A stretch of 20,518 nucleotides of DNA from an uncultured Eubacterium sp. Lineage in GTDB: Bacteria; Bacillota; Clostridia; Lachnospirales; Lachnospiraceae. Location: assembly GCA_910577225.1 (NCBI GenBank), contig CAJTMV010000051.1:1-20518 (forward strand), written 5' to 3'. Positions 7,246 to 15,007 of this stretch are shown here, piece by piece. Made by a program: the position numbers and the translations under genes. Below the pieces are notes generated by a model. That model did not search any database and was not told the origin of the DNA. It was given only the letters and a program-made list of their open reading frames with translations. Each line of letters begins with the position of its first letter. Positions within the stretch are counted from its first letter, which is position 1.

Positions 7246-8169
7246 ATGCTGCATATTGAATCGCTTGACGACGGACTTGAATTTTTTAAAGCGCTCGGTT
7301 CCGAGGTAAGAATAGAAATTATCAAGCTGCTCATCACAAACAAATATATGAATATGAATGAACTGGCAACAAGACTGAACATTACAAACGGCGCGCTGAC
7401 AAATCATATTAAAAAGCTGGAAGCCTGCGGCATTGTCAATACTTCAAATGAATCTGCCAGCCATGGCAATCAGAAGCTCTGCTCCCTTCAGCTTGACAAA
7501 GTGCTGATCGAGATCAACAATCCGGTTATTCAGGAAAACGTCTATAATGCGGAATTAAAAGTCGGACACTTTTCCAATTATCAGGTATTTCCTACCTGCG
7601 GACTTGCTTCTGACCAGCGGTTGATTGGCGAGGTAGACGATACCAGATATTTTGCGCATCCCGGACGATATGACGCGGATATCCTCTGGTTCACAAAAGG
7701 ATATGTCGAATATATGATTCCAAACTTTATTCCATACACACAGCGAATCACGCAGATTGTCATATCCGCCGAGTTAAGCTCTGAAGCGCCCGGTTCCAAC
7801 AATAACTGGCTGTCAGACATCAGCTTTTATCTGAATGACGTATTTATTGGAAAATGGACGTCTCCGGGTGATTTTGGCGATGTACGAGGTATTTTTACAC
7901 CGGACTGGTGGTTTCCAAACTGGAATCAGTATGGATTGCTGAAAATGCTTGTCATTAATCATAAAGGTACTTTTATAGACGGTCTGCAGATTTCAGATAA
8001 AACGATCCATGATTTTCATCTGAACAGCAACAGTATGATCAAGCTGCGTCTGGGCGTTGACGACGATGCTGAAAATGTTGGCGGACTTACGATCTACGGC
8101 AAAGGCTTCGGTAATTATGGACAGGATATCAAAGTCAGTATTCACTATACGCCGGTGGACAGCCTGTAA
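7246..8169 (+). CDS. ArsR-like winged-helix regulator with a large unrecognised C-terminal domain
   Basis: A 307-residue protein. Residues 8-90 are a winged helix: LEFFKALGSEVRIEIIKLL, then MNMNELATRLNITNGALTNHIKKLEACGIV as the recognition region, as in ArsR-type repressors. The remaining 200 or so residues are rich in aromatic residues and short beta-like stretches (FYLNDVFIGKW, GIFTPDWWFPNW, GGLTIYGKGFGNYG). I do not recognise that part; a sugar-sensing beta domain would fit the context. The ATG at 7246 is chosen because GGGGGA lies 8 bases before it; a TTG at 7231 has no such site. It is divergent from the arabinan transport operon and so is probably its regulator. It ends 4 bp from the convergent DUF6171-like gene. 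Confidence 0.85.
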   Translation: MLHIESLDDGLEFFKALGSEVRIEIIKLLITNKYMNMNELATRLNITNGALTNHIKKLEACGIVNTSNESASHGNQKLCSLQLDKVLIEINNPVIQENVYNAELKVGHFSNYQVFPTCGLASDQRLIGEVDDTRYFAHPGRYDADILWFTKGYVEYMIPNFIPYTQRITQIVISAELSSEAPGSNNNWLSDISFYLNDVFIGKWTSPGDFGDVRGIFTPDWWFPNWNQYGLLKMLVINHKGTFIDGLQISDKTIHDFHLNSNSMIKLRLGVDDDAENVGGLTIYGKGFGNYGQDIKVSIHYTPVDSL

Positions 8170-8173
8170 CCGC

Positions 8174-8434
8174 TTACCATTTTTTATAAGGACATCTGCC
8201 ATGCCTGATCGCTGCACGAAGTTCCACATAGCAGCCACATGCCTGGCAGGTAGCTTCGAATAATTTGTCGCATTCCGTGCAGACGGCAAGTCTTTTTTCA
8301 TAAGTATCCTCGTCTGTCCGGTCCTGTCGTTTGATCGCGTCCAGATATCTTTGCATATCTTTCTGATCCTCGGCAGCCAGATCTCTGATAAAGCATTTTT
8401 TACAAATCCTTAATTTTGTCTGCATTTGCGTCAT
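8174..8434 (-). CDS. Small eight-cysteine zinc-ribbon-like protein, DUF6171 type
   Basis: An 86-residue protein with cysteines at 11, 14, 52, 55, 63, 66, 68 and 81, in CxxC pairs, enough for two zinc-binding knuckles. The pattern ICKKC...CTECDKLFEATCQACGCYVELRAA...CPYKKW resembles the DUF6171 family common in Lachnospiraceae, whose function is unknown. AAGGAGGAG lies 7 bases before the ATG, which supports the start although it overlaps the ATP-grasp gene by 35 bp. The overlap implies coupled translation. The C-terminal CPYKKW ends the protein 4 bp from the convergent regulator gene. Confidence 0.8.
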   Translation of the reverse strand: MTQMQTKLRICKKCFIRDLAAEDQKDMQRYLDAIKRQDRTDEDTYEKRLAVCTECDKLFEATCQACGCYVELRAAIRHGRCPYKKW

Positions 8435-9389
8435 GTATACACTCCTCCTTAATATAACCGATATAATCGTCTACGATATCATAGTCCGTCAAAGAATACA
8501 GGCCTCTGGCGCCTGCCACATCCTCTATTTCATTAAATACCATACTGCCATTATGAAAAATAAAATCGATGCCTGCCATTCCAATCGAAAATTGTGCCAT
8601 TACGCGTTCTGTCAGTCTGTGTTCGGCTTCCGTCAGATGATACAGCTCCACACTGCCTCCCAGACAATAATTGCTGCGAAAATCCGTCCCGGATGTGCGC
8701 AGCACCGCGGCTGTAATTCTGTTTCCAACTACATAGACCCGCACATCTCTCCCCAGATCTGACGCGGCCTTTTGTATCACATATTGCTTTTTCAACCTGT
8801 GATCCGTCTTTTCCGCCTGATTCCTTTGCATATTCCATTCCCTCCACGCAAGCTCGTCGCGAATCAGAAATACTTCCGTACCTCCGTGTCCTGTGCAGCT
8901 TTTGACTACGGCCGGATACCATGGCAGGGACGGCTGTATGTGAAAAAGCGTCGGCATCATCGGCACGCCCCGCTTCTGCATCCAGTGATATGCCGTCGAT
9001 TTATCATTTCCGGCCCTGGCCAGCTGCGAAGAATTATAAACGGTTACCCCCAGTACTTCCAGCAGCTTTGCAAGCCGGTAATCTCTCGTACGATTAATCA
9101 CAAAGGAAGGTCCGTCGCCGGCAATCTGATTTTTCAGCTGACGGACGGCATCTTTCTCACAGAGCAAATCCGGCCGATACCATCCCAGGCAAATGGACAT
9201 TCCGCGTCTTTTGCAGGCATCCCGATACAGCTGTACATATTGCGGATGGATGCCCTGATCGCCGTCCATATATAACAGCCAGCCATGCAATGGTTTTTCA
9301 TCGTTCGTTTTTTCTATTGTAATGATTTGATTTACGGACACCTGCCGATTCCTAAAGCTATCCGGACGGATCGCAGCTTTGTCATCCAT
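8400..9389 (-). CDS. RimK-like ATP-grasp ligase
   Basis: A 329-residue protein with an ATP-grasp fold of the RimK/peptide ligase kind. Such enzymes use ATP to join a carboxylate to an amine, for example adding an amino acid to a peptide or protein. Visible parts: a pre-grasp domain (36-120), NDKSTAYHWMQKRGVPMMPT (128-147), the nucleotide loop VVKSCTGHGGTEVF (161-174), DLGRDVRVYVVGNRITAAVLR (211-231), DFRSNYCLGG (236-245), AGIDF (272-276), and the metal-binding FNEIEDVAG (285-293). The substrate cannot be told. An AGGGAG site precedes the ATG. It lies downstream of a sensor kinase gene on the same strand (63-bp gap, no terminator seen) and overlaps the cysteine-rich gene, so the two probably work together. 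Confidence 0.8.
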   Translation of the reverse strand: MDDKAAIRPDSFRNRQVSVNQIITIEKTNDEKPLHGWLLYMDGDQGIHPQYVQLYRDACKRRGMSICLGWYRPDLLCEKDAVRQLKNQIAGDGPSFVINRTRDYRLAKLLEVLGVTVYNSSQLARAGNDKSTAYHWMQKRGVPMMPTLFHIQPSLPWYPAVVKSCTGHGGTEVFLIRDELAWREWNMQRNQAEKTDHRLKKQYVIQKAASDLGRDVRVYVVGNRITAAVLRTSGTDFRSNYCLGGSVELYHLTEAEHRLTERVMAQFSIGMAGIDFIFHNGSMVFNEIEDVAGARGLYSLTDYDIVDDYIGYIKEECIHDANADKIKDL

Positions 9390-9452
9390 ACTGTCTCTCC
9401 CTGACGATTCTCTGAAAAGTTTTCTTTCTGTTTATTAATGACCTGTATGTAT

Positions 9453-10772
9453 TTATAACGGAATCAGCACTTTCAGACTGAACCAGCAGTCCTTTAAGCT
9501 GATATCCACCTCTCCTCCATACTTATGCACCGTATACCGTACACTTTTTAATCCATAACCATGAAACTCCCTCTGCGCCTTCGTCGTCACCGGCAGTTCT
9601 TTTTCAAATCGCAGCTGCTGTTCACAATAATTCTCAATCCGAATAATCAGAAAATCCCGTTGTGAAAATACGGAAACATGAATCATCCGTTTTTCCTGCT
9701 CCTGCAGCTGTTTCTCACATTCGATCGCATTATCCAGCGCATTTCCAAAGATCGAACAGATATCCATGACATCCATAAAATCCAGCAGCGCGCCGTCTGC
9801 CACGATCGTCATTTCAATCCCATGCTTCATACAGTTTAAACTTTTGCTGGTCAGCAGCGTATCCAGTACCGGATTGCCGGTATGCCGCTGCGCCCCGTAG
9901 CTTTTTATATCCGCTTCCATCTGATCCAGATATTCGCTTCGTTTCTCTGCGCTTTCTTCAGCGCGCAGCACCAGAATATGATGCTTCAAATCATGATATT
10001 TCAGGTGGATCAGCTCCAGCGTCTCCTGGGACTGCTGATACTGCATATACTGATTATGCAGTATCATTTCCATGCGTGCCAGATCCTGCTGCGAACGCAG
10101 ATGCAGCCGCTGAATATGATACGCGTAAAAAATAGCCAGACCTCCAAGATCTACCAGTGTCCGTACATTAAACACATCCTCCTGATATCTTCCGCCAAAC
10201 GGGGTATTGGTATACACAAATCCAAGATTGCTGCACAAAAACACGGAAATACCAATCACTGCCGCAAATACAACTTCCCGTCCCGTAATATCCAGATCAT
10301 CCTCTTTGGACGCTACCTGTCTGCTCAGTTTCCATAAAATCAGATACACAGAGCCATAGATCCCGATGAGCAGCAAAAGCGTCAGCCACGTCGCCTGAAA
10401 GCCGCAGTAATAATAAAAATAACACTGCAGCTGCCACTCCAGAGACGCTGCAAACTCCGCCATTACAAAGGCGCGGATACAATGATATGCCGCATCCAGC
10501 TCATGACTGTCTGCGCATCCATAAATAAGAAGATACATAAACAGCACAGCCATGGCCATAAATAAAAACCAGAGAAATCCGTTCCGCCCTTTTGTCAGCT
10601 CCAGAAACACTGCCTGAACCGGCAGCGCCAGCGCCAATATCCCGCAGATTTTCCATTTGTCAAATCGCGGATGCATCTCCAGGATGCAGACCATACACGC
10701 CAGCCATTCCGCAAGCGCCGTATAGATTCTTGGTATATCCGGTAATGTCTGTTCGATGCCGCCACATCCCAT
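9453..10772 (-). CDS. GHKL sensor histidine kinase, AgrC-like
   Basis: A 439-residue membrane kinase. The N-terminal half (about 15-220) holds six or so hydrophobic segments. A coiled-coil-like linker follows (222-255), then HLKYHDLKHH with His260 as the probable phospho-acceptor. The ATPase domain has N-box NALDNAIE (344-351) and G-box FHGYGLKSVRYTVHKYGG (403-420). This is the HPK10-like layout that partners LytTR response regulators, which is what lies 46 bp upstream. AAAGGAG precedes the ATG by 8 bases. The signal is unknown; no AgrB or AgrD homologue was found in the window. Confidence 0.88.
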   Translation of the reverse strand: MGCGGIEQTLPDIPRIYTALAEWLACMVCILEMHPRFDKWKICGILALALPVQAVFLELTKGRNGFLWFLFMAMAVLFMYLLIYGCADSHELDAAYHCIRAFVMAEFAASLEWQLQCYFYYYCGFQATWLTLLLLIGIYGSVYLILWKLSRQVASKEDDLDITGREVVFAAVIGISVFLCSNLGFVYTNTPFGGRYQEDVFNVRTLVDLGGLAIFYAYHIQRLHLRSQQDLARMEMILHNQYMQYQQSQETLELIHLKYHDLKHHILVLRAEESAEKRSEYLDQMEADIKSYGAQRHTGNPVLDTLLTSKSLNCMKHGIEMTIVADGALLDFMDVMDICSIFGNALDNAIECEKQLQEQEKRMIHVSVFSQRDFLIIRIENYCEQQLRFEKELPVTTKAQREFHGYGLKSVRYTVHKYGGEVDISLKDCWFSLKVLIPL

Positions 10773-10818
10773 CGCCCGTTCTCCTTTTCATGATCTCTTC
10801 TGCCGTACCTCAGTTATT

Positions 10819-11529
10819 TTAATCTGCTTCACTCCAGTACCGCGTCAGTTCCTGCATAAAAGCGCCTGTGCGCGGCCGGCTGATTAACAGTTTTTCGCCC
10901 TGAACAACGGCGCATTTATCCCGTACCCCCTGCACATGTTCCAGATTGATCAGATATCCCTTGTTCCCGCGTGAAAAATGCATGCCGCGCAGCAGCTCCT
11001 CCGCCTGCTTCATCGTCCCGCTTGCGACAAATATACCGTCTTTCGTATGATAAATCAGATTATGTGCCTGACTTTCTACATAATAAATATCCGAAGCGTC
11101 CAGCCTTAATACGCCGCCCCGAATCTGAATGACTACAGAATTTTTCGTTTTCTTTTTCAGCTTCGCAATTGCACGCCCTATCTTCTGCGTAAATGCAAAA
11201 TAGGCTACCGGCTTTAAAATATAATCCAGTGCGCCGACCTCGTATCCGCGAATGGCGTACTGCGCCATATTTGTAATAAAAATAATCATCACCTCGGAGT
11301 CCATTCTGCGTATTTCTTCCGCAGCCGTCATGCCATCTACAAACCGCATTTGAATATCCATCAGAATCAGATCATACTGCGCTTTGTAATCCGACGTAAT
11401 TCCATCCCCGTCCCGATAGATCTTTACCTCAAAATTCTCGCCTGTTTCAGACTGATAATCTTTTAAATACTGCCGAAGCTGGTCAATATACAGCTCATCA
11501 TCTTCCACAATGGCTATCCTTATCATCAC
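10819..11529 (-). CDS. LytTR response regulator, AgrA-like
   Basis: A 236-residue response regulator. The receiver domain (2-125) has the acidic pair Asp10-Asp11 in VEDDE, the phospho-acceptor Asp58 in LILMDIQM, a Thr/Ser-type IIFITN strand and Lys at LKP. The C-terminal LytTR domain (about 138-235) binds paired direct repeats in DNA; it contains VVIQIRGGVLRLDASDIYYVESQAHNLIYHT and RGNKGYLINLEHV. A GGAGG site precedes the ATG. It is the first gene of the kinase operon and is divergent from the GH3 operon, whose promoter carries two matches to the LytTR site, so the GH3 genes are the likely target. Confidence 0.92.
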   Translation of the reverse strand: MMIRIAIVEDDELYIDQLRQYLKDYQSETGENFEVKIYRDGDGITSDYKAQYDLILMDIQMRFVDGMTAAEEIRRMDSEVMIIFITNMAQYAIRGYEVGALDYILKPVAYFAFTQKIGRAIAKLKKKTKNSVVIQIRGGVLRLDASDIYYVESQAHNLIYHTKDGIFVASGTMKQAEELLRGMHFSRGNKGYLINLEHVQGVRDKCAVVQGEKLLISRPRTGAFMQELTRYWSEAD

Positions 11530-11628
11530 ACACCTCCATACCTGTCACCCTGTACCGTTATTGCCATCTGTAACATACCCCTGCCATACCTGATCGATTT
11601 TGAGCATCTTCTTATCTCTTTTTTATAT

Positions 11629-11657
11629 ATTATAAATGAATTTATCTGACAGCACAA
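11629..11657 (-). promoter_or_regulatory. Possible promoter of the response regulator operon
   Basis: On the minus strand a perfect TATAAT (11629-11634) is preceded at 17 bases by TTGTGC (11652-11657), a weak -35 box. It lies about 100 bp before the response regulator ATG. Confidence 0.4.
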
Positions 11658-11765
11658 TCATTTTCAGCCGCAACATTATGATTCCCGATTCTATGGATGT
11701 TGCCGCTTTGGTATTTGGTAATATTCACCAATTTTAAATAGCGATTTTTATAATAATTGTACATA

Positions 11766-11800
11766 ACAAATACAATTTGTGCAAAATAAACACAGTTTAT
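11766..11800. promoter_or_regulatory. Paired LytTR-type binding sites in front of the GH3 operon
   Basis: Two 15-bp palindromes, ACAAATACAATTTGT (11766-11780) and ATAAACACAGTTTAT (11786-11800), have centres 20 bp apart. Their right halves, ACAATTTGT and ACAGTTTAT, form a direct repeat with an 11-bp gap. ACAGTTTAT fits the published LytTR consensus (W-M-M-GTT-N-R-K) fully and ACAATTTGT fits with one mismatch. They lie directly upstream of the GH3 promoter, where AgrA-type activators bind. Confidence 0.65.
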
Positions 11801-11808
11801 GCATAAAT

Positions 11809-11837
11809 CCGCATAACCCCGCATTTCCTGCTAAGAT
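11809..11837 (+). promoter_or_regulatory. Activator-dependent promoter of the GH3 operon
   Basis: An extended -10, TG-C-TAAGAT (11829-11837), has no recognisable -35 box at the right distance (CCGCAT at 11809-11814). The LytTR-type sites end 8 bp upstream of that position. A poor -35 next to such sites is usual for promoters that need an activator. Confidence 0.5.
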
Positions 11838-11856
11838 ACTTACATCAAAATACGGC

Positions 11857-11880
11857 GGCAGCGATAACCGGACTGCTGCC
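11857..11880 (+). other. Leader hairpin before the first GH3 gene
   Basis: GGCAGC (11857-11862) and GCTGCC (11875-11880) can pair around a 12-base loop. The ribosome binding site AAAGGAGG starts 4 bases later and stays free. It may protect the 5' end of the mRNA. Confidence 0.4.
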
Positions 11881-11900
11881 TGACAAAGGAGGAAATGAAA

Positions 11901-14900
11901 ATGATTCAATTTTTAGGAGACGTCTTAGGTCCTCTCTTTACCGGTCTCGGCGTCAGCGAAGCAGATTTTCAGAATTATCTGACCCAGCTAAAAGGATATA
12001 TCTACTTTATCCTGGCTGCCCTGCTTGCAATGATCGTCGTACTCATTCTTGCGGTTAAAGTAAAAAAAGGACTGAAACACATCGTACGGTGGCAGGCCGT
12101 ACTTGCATTTGTCGCGGCCATCACCGTCGTTGTGAACATGATCTGTTACGGCCCGATGTACAGCAATGTATCCGGATTTTTAAACGCATCCAAAGTAAAT
12201 CTCTCCGCTGAAACAGTTGCACAGAGCAAAGCAACGGTAAAAAAAGTCGGTGAAGAAGGTCTGGTGCTTGTAAAAAATCAGGGATTGCTCCCATTAACTG
12301 CAGATACAAAGGCTCTGAACGTATTTGGCTGGGATTCTGTAAACCCTATTTTCGGCGGTACCGGCTCCGGTTCTTCGGATTCCGCATCTGCAACCGGTAT
12401 TCTTCAGTCTTTGAAAGATGCCGGCTATGAAACAAACCAGACTTTAACGGATCTGTATACCGAATACCGTGCAGAACGTCCGACGGTCAGTATGAGCGAA
12501 CAGGACTGGACGCTTCCAGAACCGACGGTCGACGCATATACAGACGCAATTATGGATGAAGCAAAATCTTTCTCTGATACAGCTGTTCTGGTCATCGGAC
12601 GCTCTGGAGGTGAAAATGCTGATCTGCCGACAGATATGAATGCTGTCATCAAGGGAACTTACGACCTTGCATCCGAAGTGGCAAGCGCCCCGGATAATTT
12701 TACTTATATGAACAGTTCGTATACAAACAACGGTTCTTATGACGATTTTGAAGAAGGCGAATCCTATCTGGAACTGTCCAGAACCGAAGAAGATCTCGTA
12801 GAAAAAGTATGCTCCGAGTTTAATAAGGTCATTGTCGTTATCAACGCAAACAACGCGATGGAATTAGGCTGGGTAGAAGAATACGATCAGATCGGCGCAG
12901 TCATCCTTGCACCTGGAACCGGCATCACTGGTTTTGCCGCCCTTGGCGAAATTATCAACGGTACCGTAAATCCATCCGGAAGAACCGTTGACACATACGT
13001 ACGTGACCTGTTAAATACACCATACATCAACAATATCGGCAATCACTCCTATTCCAATGTCAAAGACTTAAACGACCAGATTGCCGCTGCTGACCCTTCC
13101 GCCATCGGCAATCTTTCTTTCGTAAACTACGTGGAAGGTATCTATGTCGGTTATAAGTTTTATGAAACAGCCGCCGAAGAAGGACTGATATCCTATGACG
13201 AACATGTACAATATCCGTTCGGCTATGGTCTGAGCTACACGACATTTGACAAAAAACTGGAAAACTTCAAAGATAACGACACTTCCGTTTCTTTTGATGT
13301 TACTGTCACAAATACCGGAGATACCGCCGGCAAAGAAGTAGTTGAAATTTACTTTACACCGCCTTATTATAATGGAGGTATCGAAAAATCCTCCGTCAGT
13401 CTGATCGATTTTGGAAAAACGCAGACGCTGGAACCGGGCGCTTCCGAAACAATTTCATTTGAAATCGCAAAAGAAGATATGGCAGCGTATGACTCCGAAG
13501 GCATCAAAATACCGGGCGGCGGCTATATTCTGGAAAAAGGCGAATATTCCATTTCTGTCCGTTCGGATTCTCATACGGTAGTTGCCGAAGCGCTGTTTAC
13601 CGTAGACGCCGACATCGACTACAGCGCGAATAAACGCGACAGCGACCTTGTAACTGCAACCAACCAGTTCCAGGACTATTCCCGTGGAGATTTTGAACAG
13701 CTTTCCAGAAAAGATCGTTTTGCCAACTACGAAAAAGCCTGTGCGGCGCCGGCGGCAAAACAGTACGAAATGTCTGACGAGATTCGCGCACGCGTGACGG
13801 AAAACGCATTCGGCACGTACGACGGTACCCTTTATAACGAGGATGCAGATACGATGCCGACGATGGAGGCAAAGAACGGACTTGTTCTCTATGATATGAA
13901 AGGTCTTTCCTATGACGATCCAAAGTGGGACGAACTGCTCGATCAGCTGAGCTTTGACGATATGGCTACCATGATCAACATCGGCGGCTGGCAGACGGCA
14001 GAAATAAAATCCGTAGGAAAAATTGCCACCTCAGACTGTGACGGACCAGCCGGACTGAGCAATTTTATTACCGGCGCATATGGTTCCGCCTATCCTTCCG
14101 AAGTACTGATGGCACAGACCTGGAACAAGGAACTTGCTTATGAAATCGGAACCGCCATGGGACAGGAATATAAAGACGCCAATAACTTTGGCTGGTACGG
14201 CCCTGCCATGAATACCCACCGCAGCGCATTTGCCGGACGTAATTTTGAATACTACTCTGAGGATGGCGTTCTGGGCGGCTATATAGCGGCAAATCAGATG
14301 AACGGCGCGTCAGAGCATGGCGTTTATGCCTATATCAAACACTTTGCCCTGAACGATCAGGAAATCAACCGTACTTCCATGCTCCTTACGTTTGCATCTG
14401 AACAGGCAATTCGCGAAATATATTTAAAGCCTTTTGAAATCGCAACGAAAAAGTTTACCGGAACTTCCCGCGCAGTTATGTCGTCCTTTAACTGGATTGG
14501 CACCACGCCAAGCTGTGCCAACGGTCATCTTTTGAAAAACGTACTGCGCGACGAATGGGGATTTGTCGGAATGGTAGAAAGCGATTACGACGGCTCTTAC
14601 GGTTACATGATCACTGACAACTGCATCCGAAACGGCAACGACCTGATGCTTGGATTCGCCGGAGCAGAGTCCAACGTACTTTCGGACAAGAGCGCGACTG
14701 CGGTAAACGCCATGCGCCAGGCATGCAAAAATATTCTCTATACCGTAGGCAACAGCGGTTATTATGCAGGCAACAGCGATCCGGCAGGAACAATGACTAA
14801 CATGACCAAAATCTTCCTGACCGTGGACATCATTGTCGGTCTGCTGATCGTCGCCATCGAAGCGATTCTGATCATCCGCTACTTAAAAAAGAAAAAGAAC

Positions 14901-14906
14901 AGCTAA
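11901..14906 (+). CDS. Membrane-anchored GH3 glycosidase with permuted domain order
   Basis: A 1001-residue beta-glucosidase-type protein in which the usual GH3 order is reversed. Two membrane segments (about 33-53 and 65-82) are followed by the GH3 C-terminal-type domain (about 105-440, with VLVKNQGLLPL and ILAPGTGITGFAALGEIINGTVNPSGR), then YPFGYGLSYTTF and an Fn3-like domain (about 445-560). The (beta/alpha)8 catalytic domain comes last (about 650-965), with SDCDGPAGLS, GRNFEYYSEDG, IKHFALNDQE and GFVGMVESDYDG, where Asp895 is the probable nucleophile. A further membrane helix (about 974-993) ends in KKKKNS. Permuted GH3 enzymes are known from Ruminococcus albus and Butyrivibrio. The catalytic part probably lies outside the cell, tied down at both ends. 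AAAGGAGG is 8 bases before the ATG at 11901; an ATG at 11895 is too close. Confidence 0.9.
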   Translation: MIQFLGDVLGPLFTGLGVSEADFQNYLTQLKGYIYFILAALLAMIVVLILAVKVKKGLKHIVRWQAVLAFVAAITVVVNMICYGPMYSNVSGFLNASKVNLSAETVAQSKATVKKVGEEGLVLVKNQGLLPLTADTKALNVFGWDSVNPIFGGTGSGSSDSASATGILQSLKDAGYETNQTLTDLYTEYRAERPTVSMSEQDWTLPEPTVDAYTDAIMDEAKSFSDTAVLVIGRSGGENADLPTDMNAVIKGTYDLASEVASAPDNFTYMNSSYTNNGSYDDFEEGESYLELSRTEEDLVEKVCSEFNKVIVVINANNAMELGWVEEYDQIGAVILAPGTGITGFAALGEIINGTVNPSGRTVDTYVRDLLNTPYINNIGNHSYSNVKDLNDQIAAADPSAIGNLSFVNYVEGIYVGYKFYETAAEEGLISYDEHVQYPFGYGLSYTTFDKKLENFKDNDTSVSFDVTVTNTGDTAGKEVVEIYFTPPYYNGGIEKSSVSLIDFGKTQTLEPGASETISFEIAKEDMAAYDSEGIKIPGGGYILEKGEYSISVRSDSHTVVAEALFTVDADIDYSANKRDSDLVTATNQFQDYSRGDFEQLSRKDRFANYEKACAAPAAKQYEMSDEIRARVTENAFGTYDGTLYNEDADTMPTMEAKNGLVLYDMKGLSYDDPKWDELLDQLSFDDMATMINIGGWQTAEIKSVGKIATSDCDGPAGLSNFITGAYGSAYPSEVLMAQTWNKELAYEIGTAMGQEYKDANNFGWYGPAMNTHRSAFAGRNFEYYSEDGVLGGYIAANQMNGASEHGVYAYIKHFALNDQEINRTSMLLTFASEQAIREIYLKPFEIATKKFTGTSRAVMSSFNWIGTTPSCANGHLLKNVLRDEWGFVGMVESDYDGSYGYMITDNCIRNGNDLMLGFAGAESNVLSDKSATAVNAMRQACKNILYTVGNSGYYAGNSDPAGTMTNMTKIFLTVDIIVGLLIVAIEAILIIRYLKKKKNS

Positions 14907-14916
14907 TACTTTTGAA

Positions 14917-14982
14917 ACGAAAGTTCCCTGCAAAAGCAGATCGCATGTAATAAAAATTCTGATCCTTGCACGGAACTTTCGT
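14917..14982 (+). other. Hairpin between the two GH3 genes
   Basis: ACGAAAGTTCC (14917-14927) and GGAACTTTCGT (14972-14982) are perfect 11-bp inverted arms. The spacer holds a second small hairpin, CTGC-AAAA-GCAG (14928-14939). No T-run follows, so it is not a terminator. It ends 8 bp before the ribosome site of the next gene and may affect mRNA processing or translation. Confidence 0.65.
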
Positions 14983-15007
14983 AATAAATAAAAGGAGGAC
15001 CCTGGTA

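Noticed and set aside
11642..11824. A 60-codon minus-strand frame in the divergent control region, considered as a signal peptide gene for the Agr-like kinase
   Set aside because: It spans the LytTR-type sites and promoter sequence, has no good ribosome site, and no AgrB-like processing protein is present.
14917..14982. Inverted repeat between the GH3 genes as a terminator
   Set aside because: No T-run follows on either strand, and the next gene starts soon after with no promoter of its own seen.
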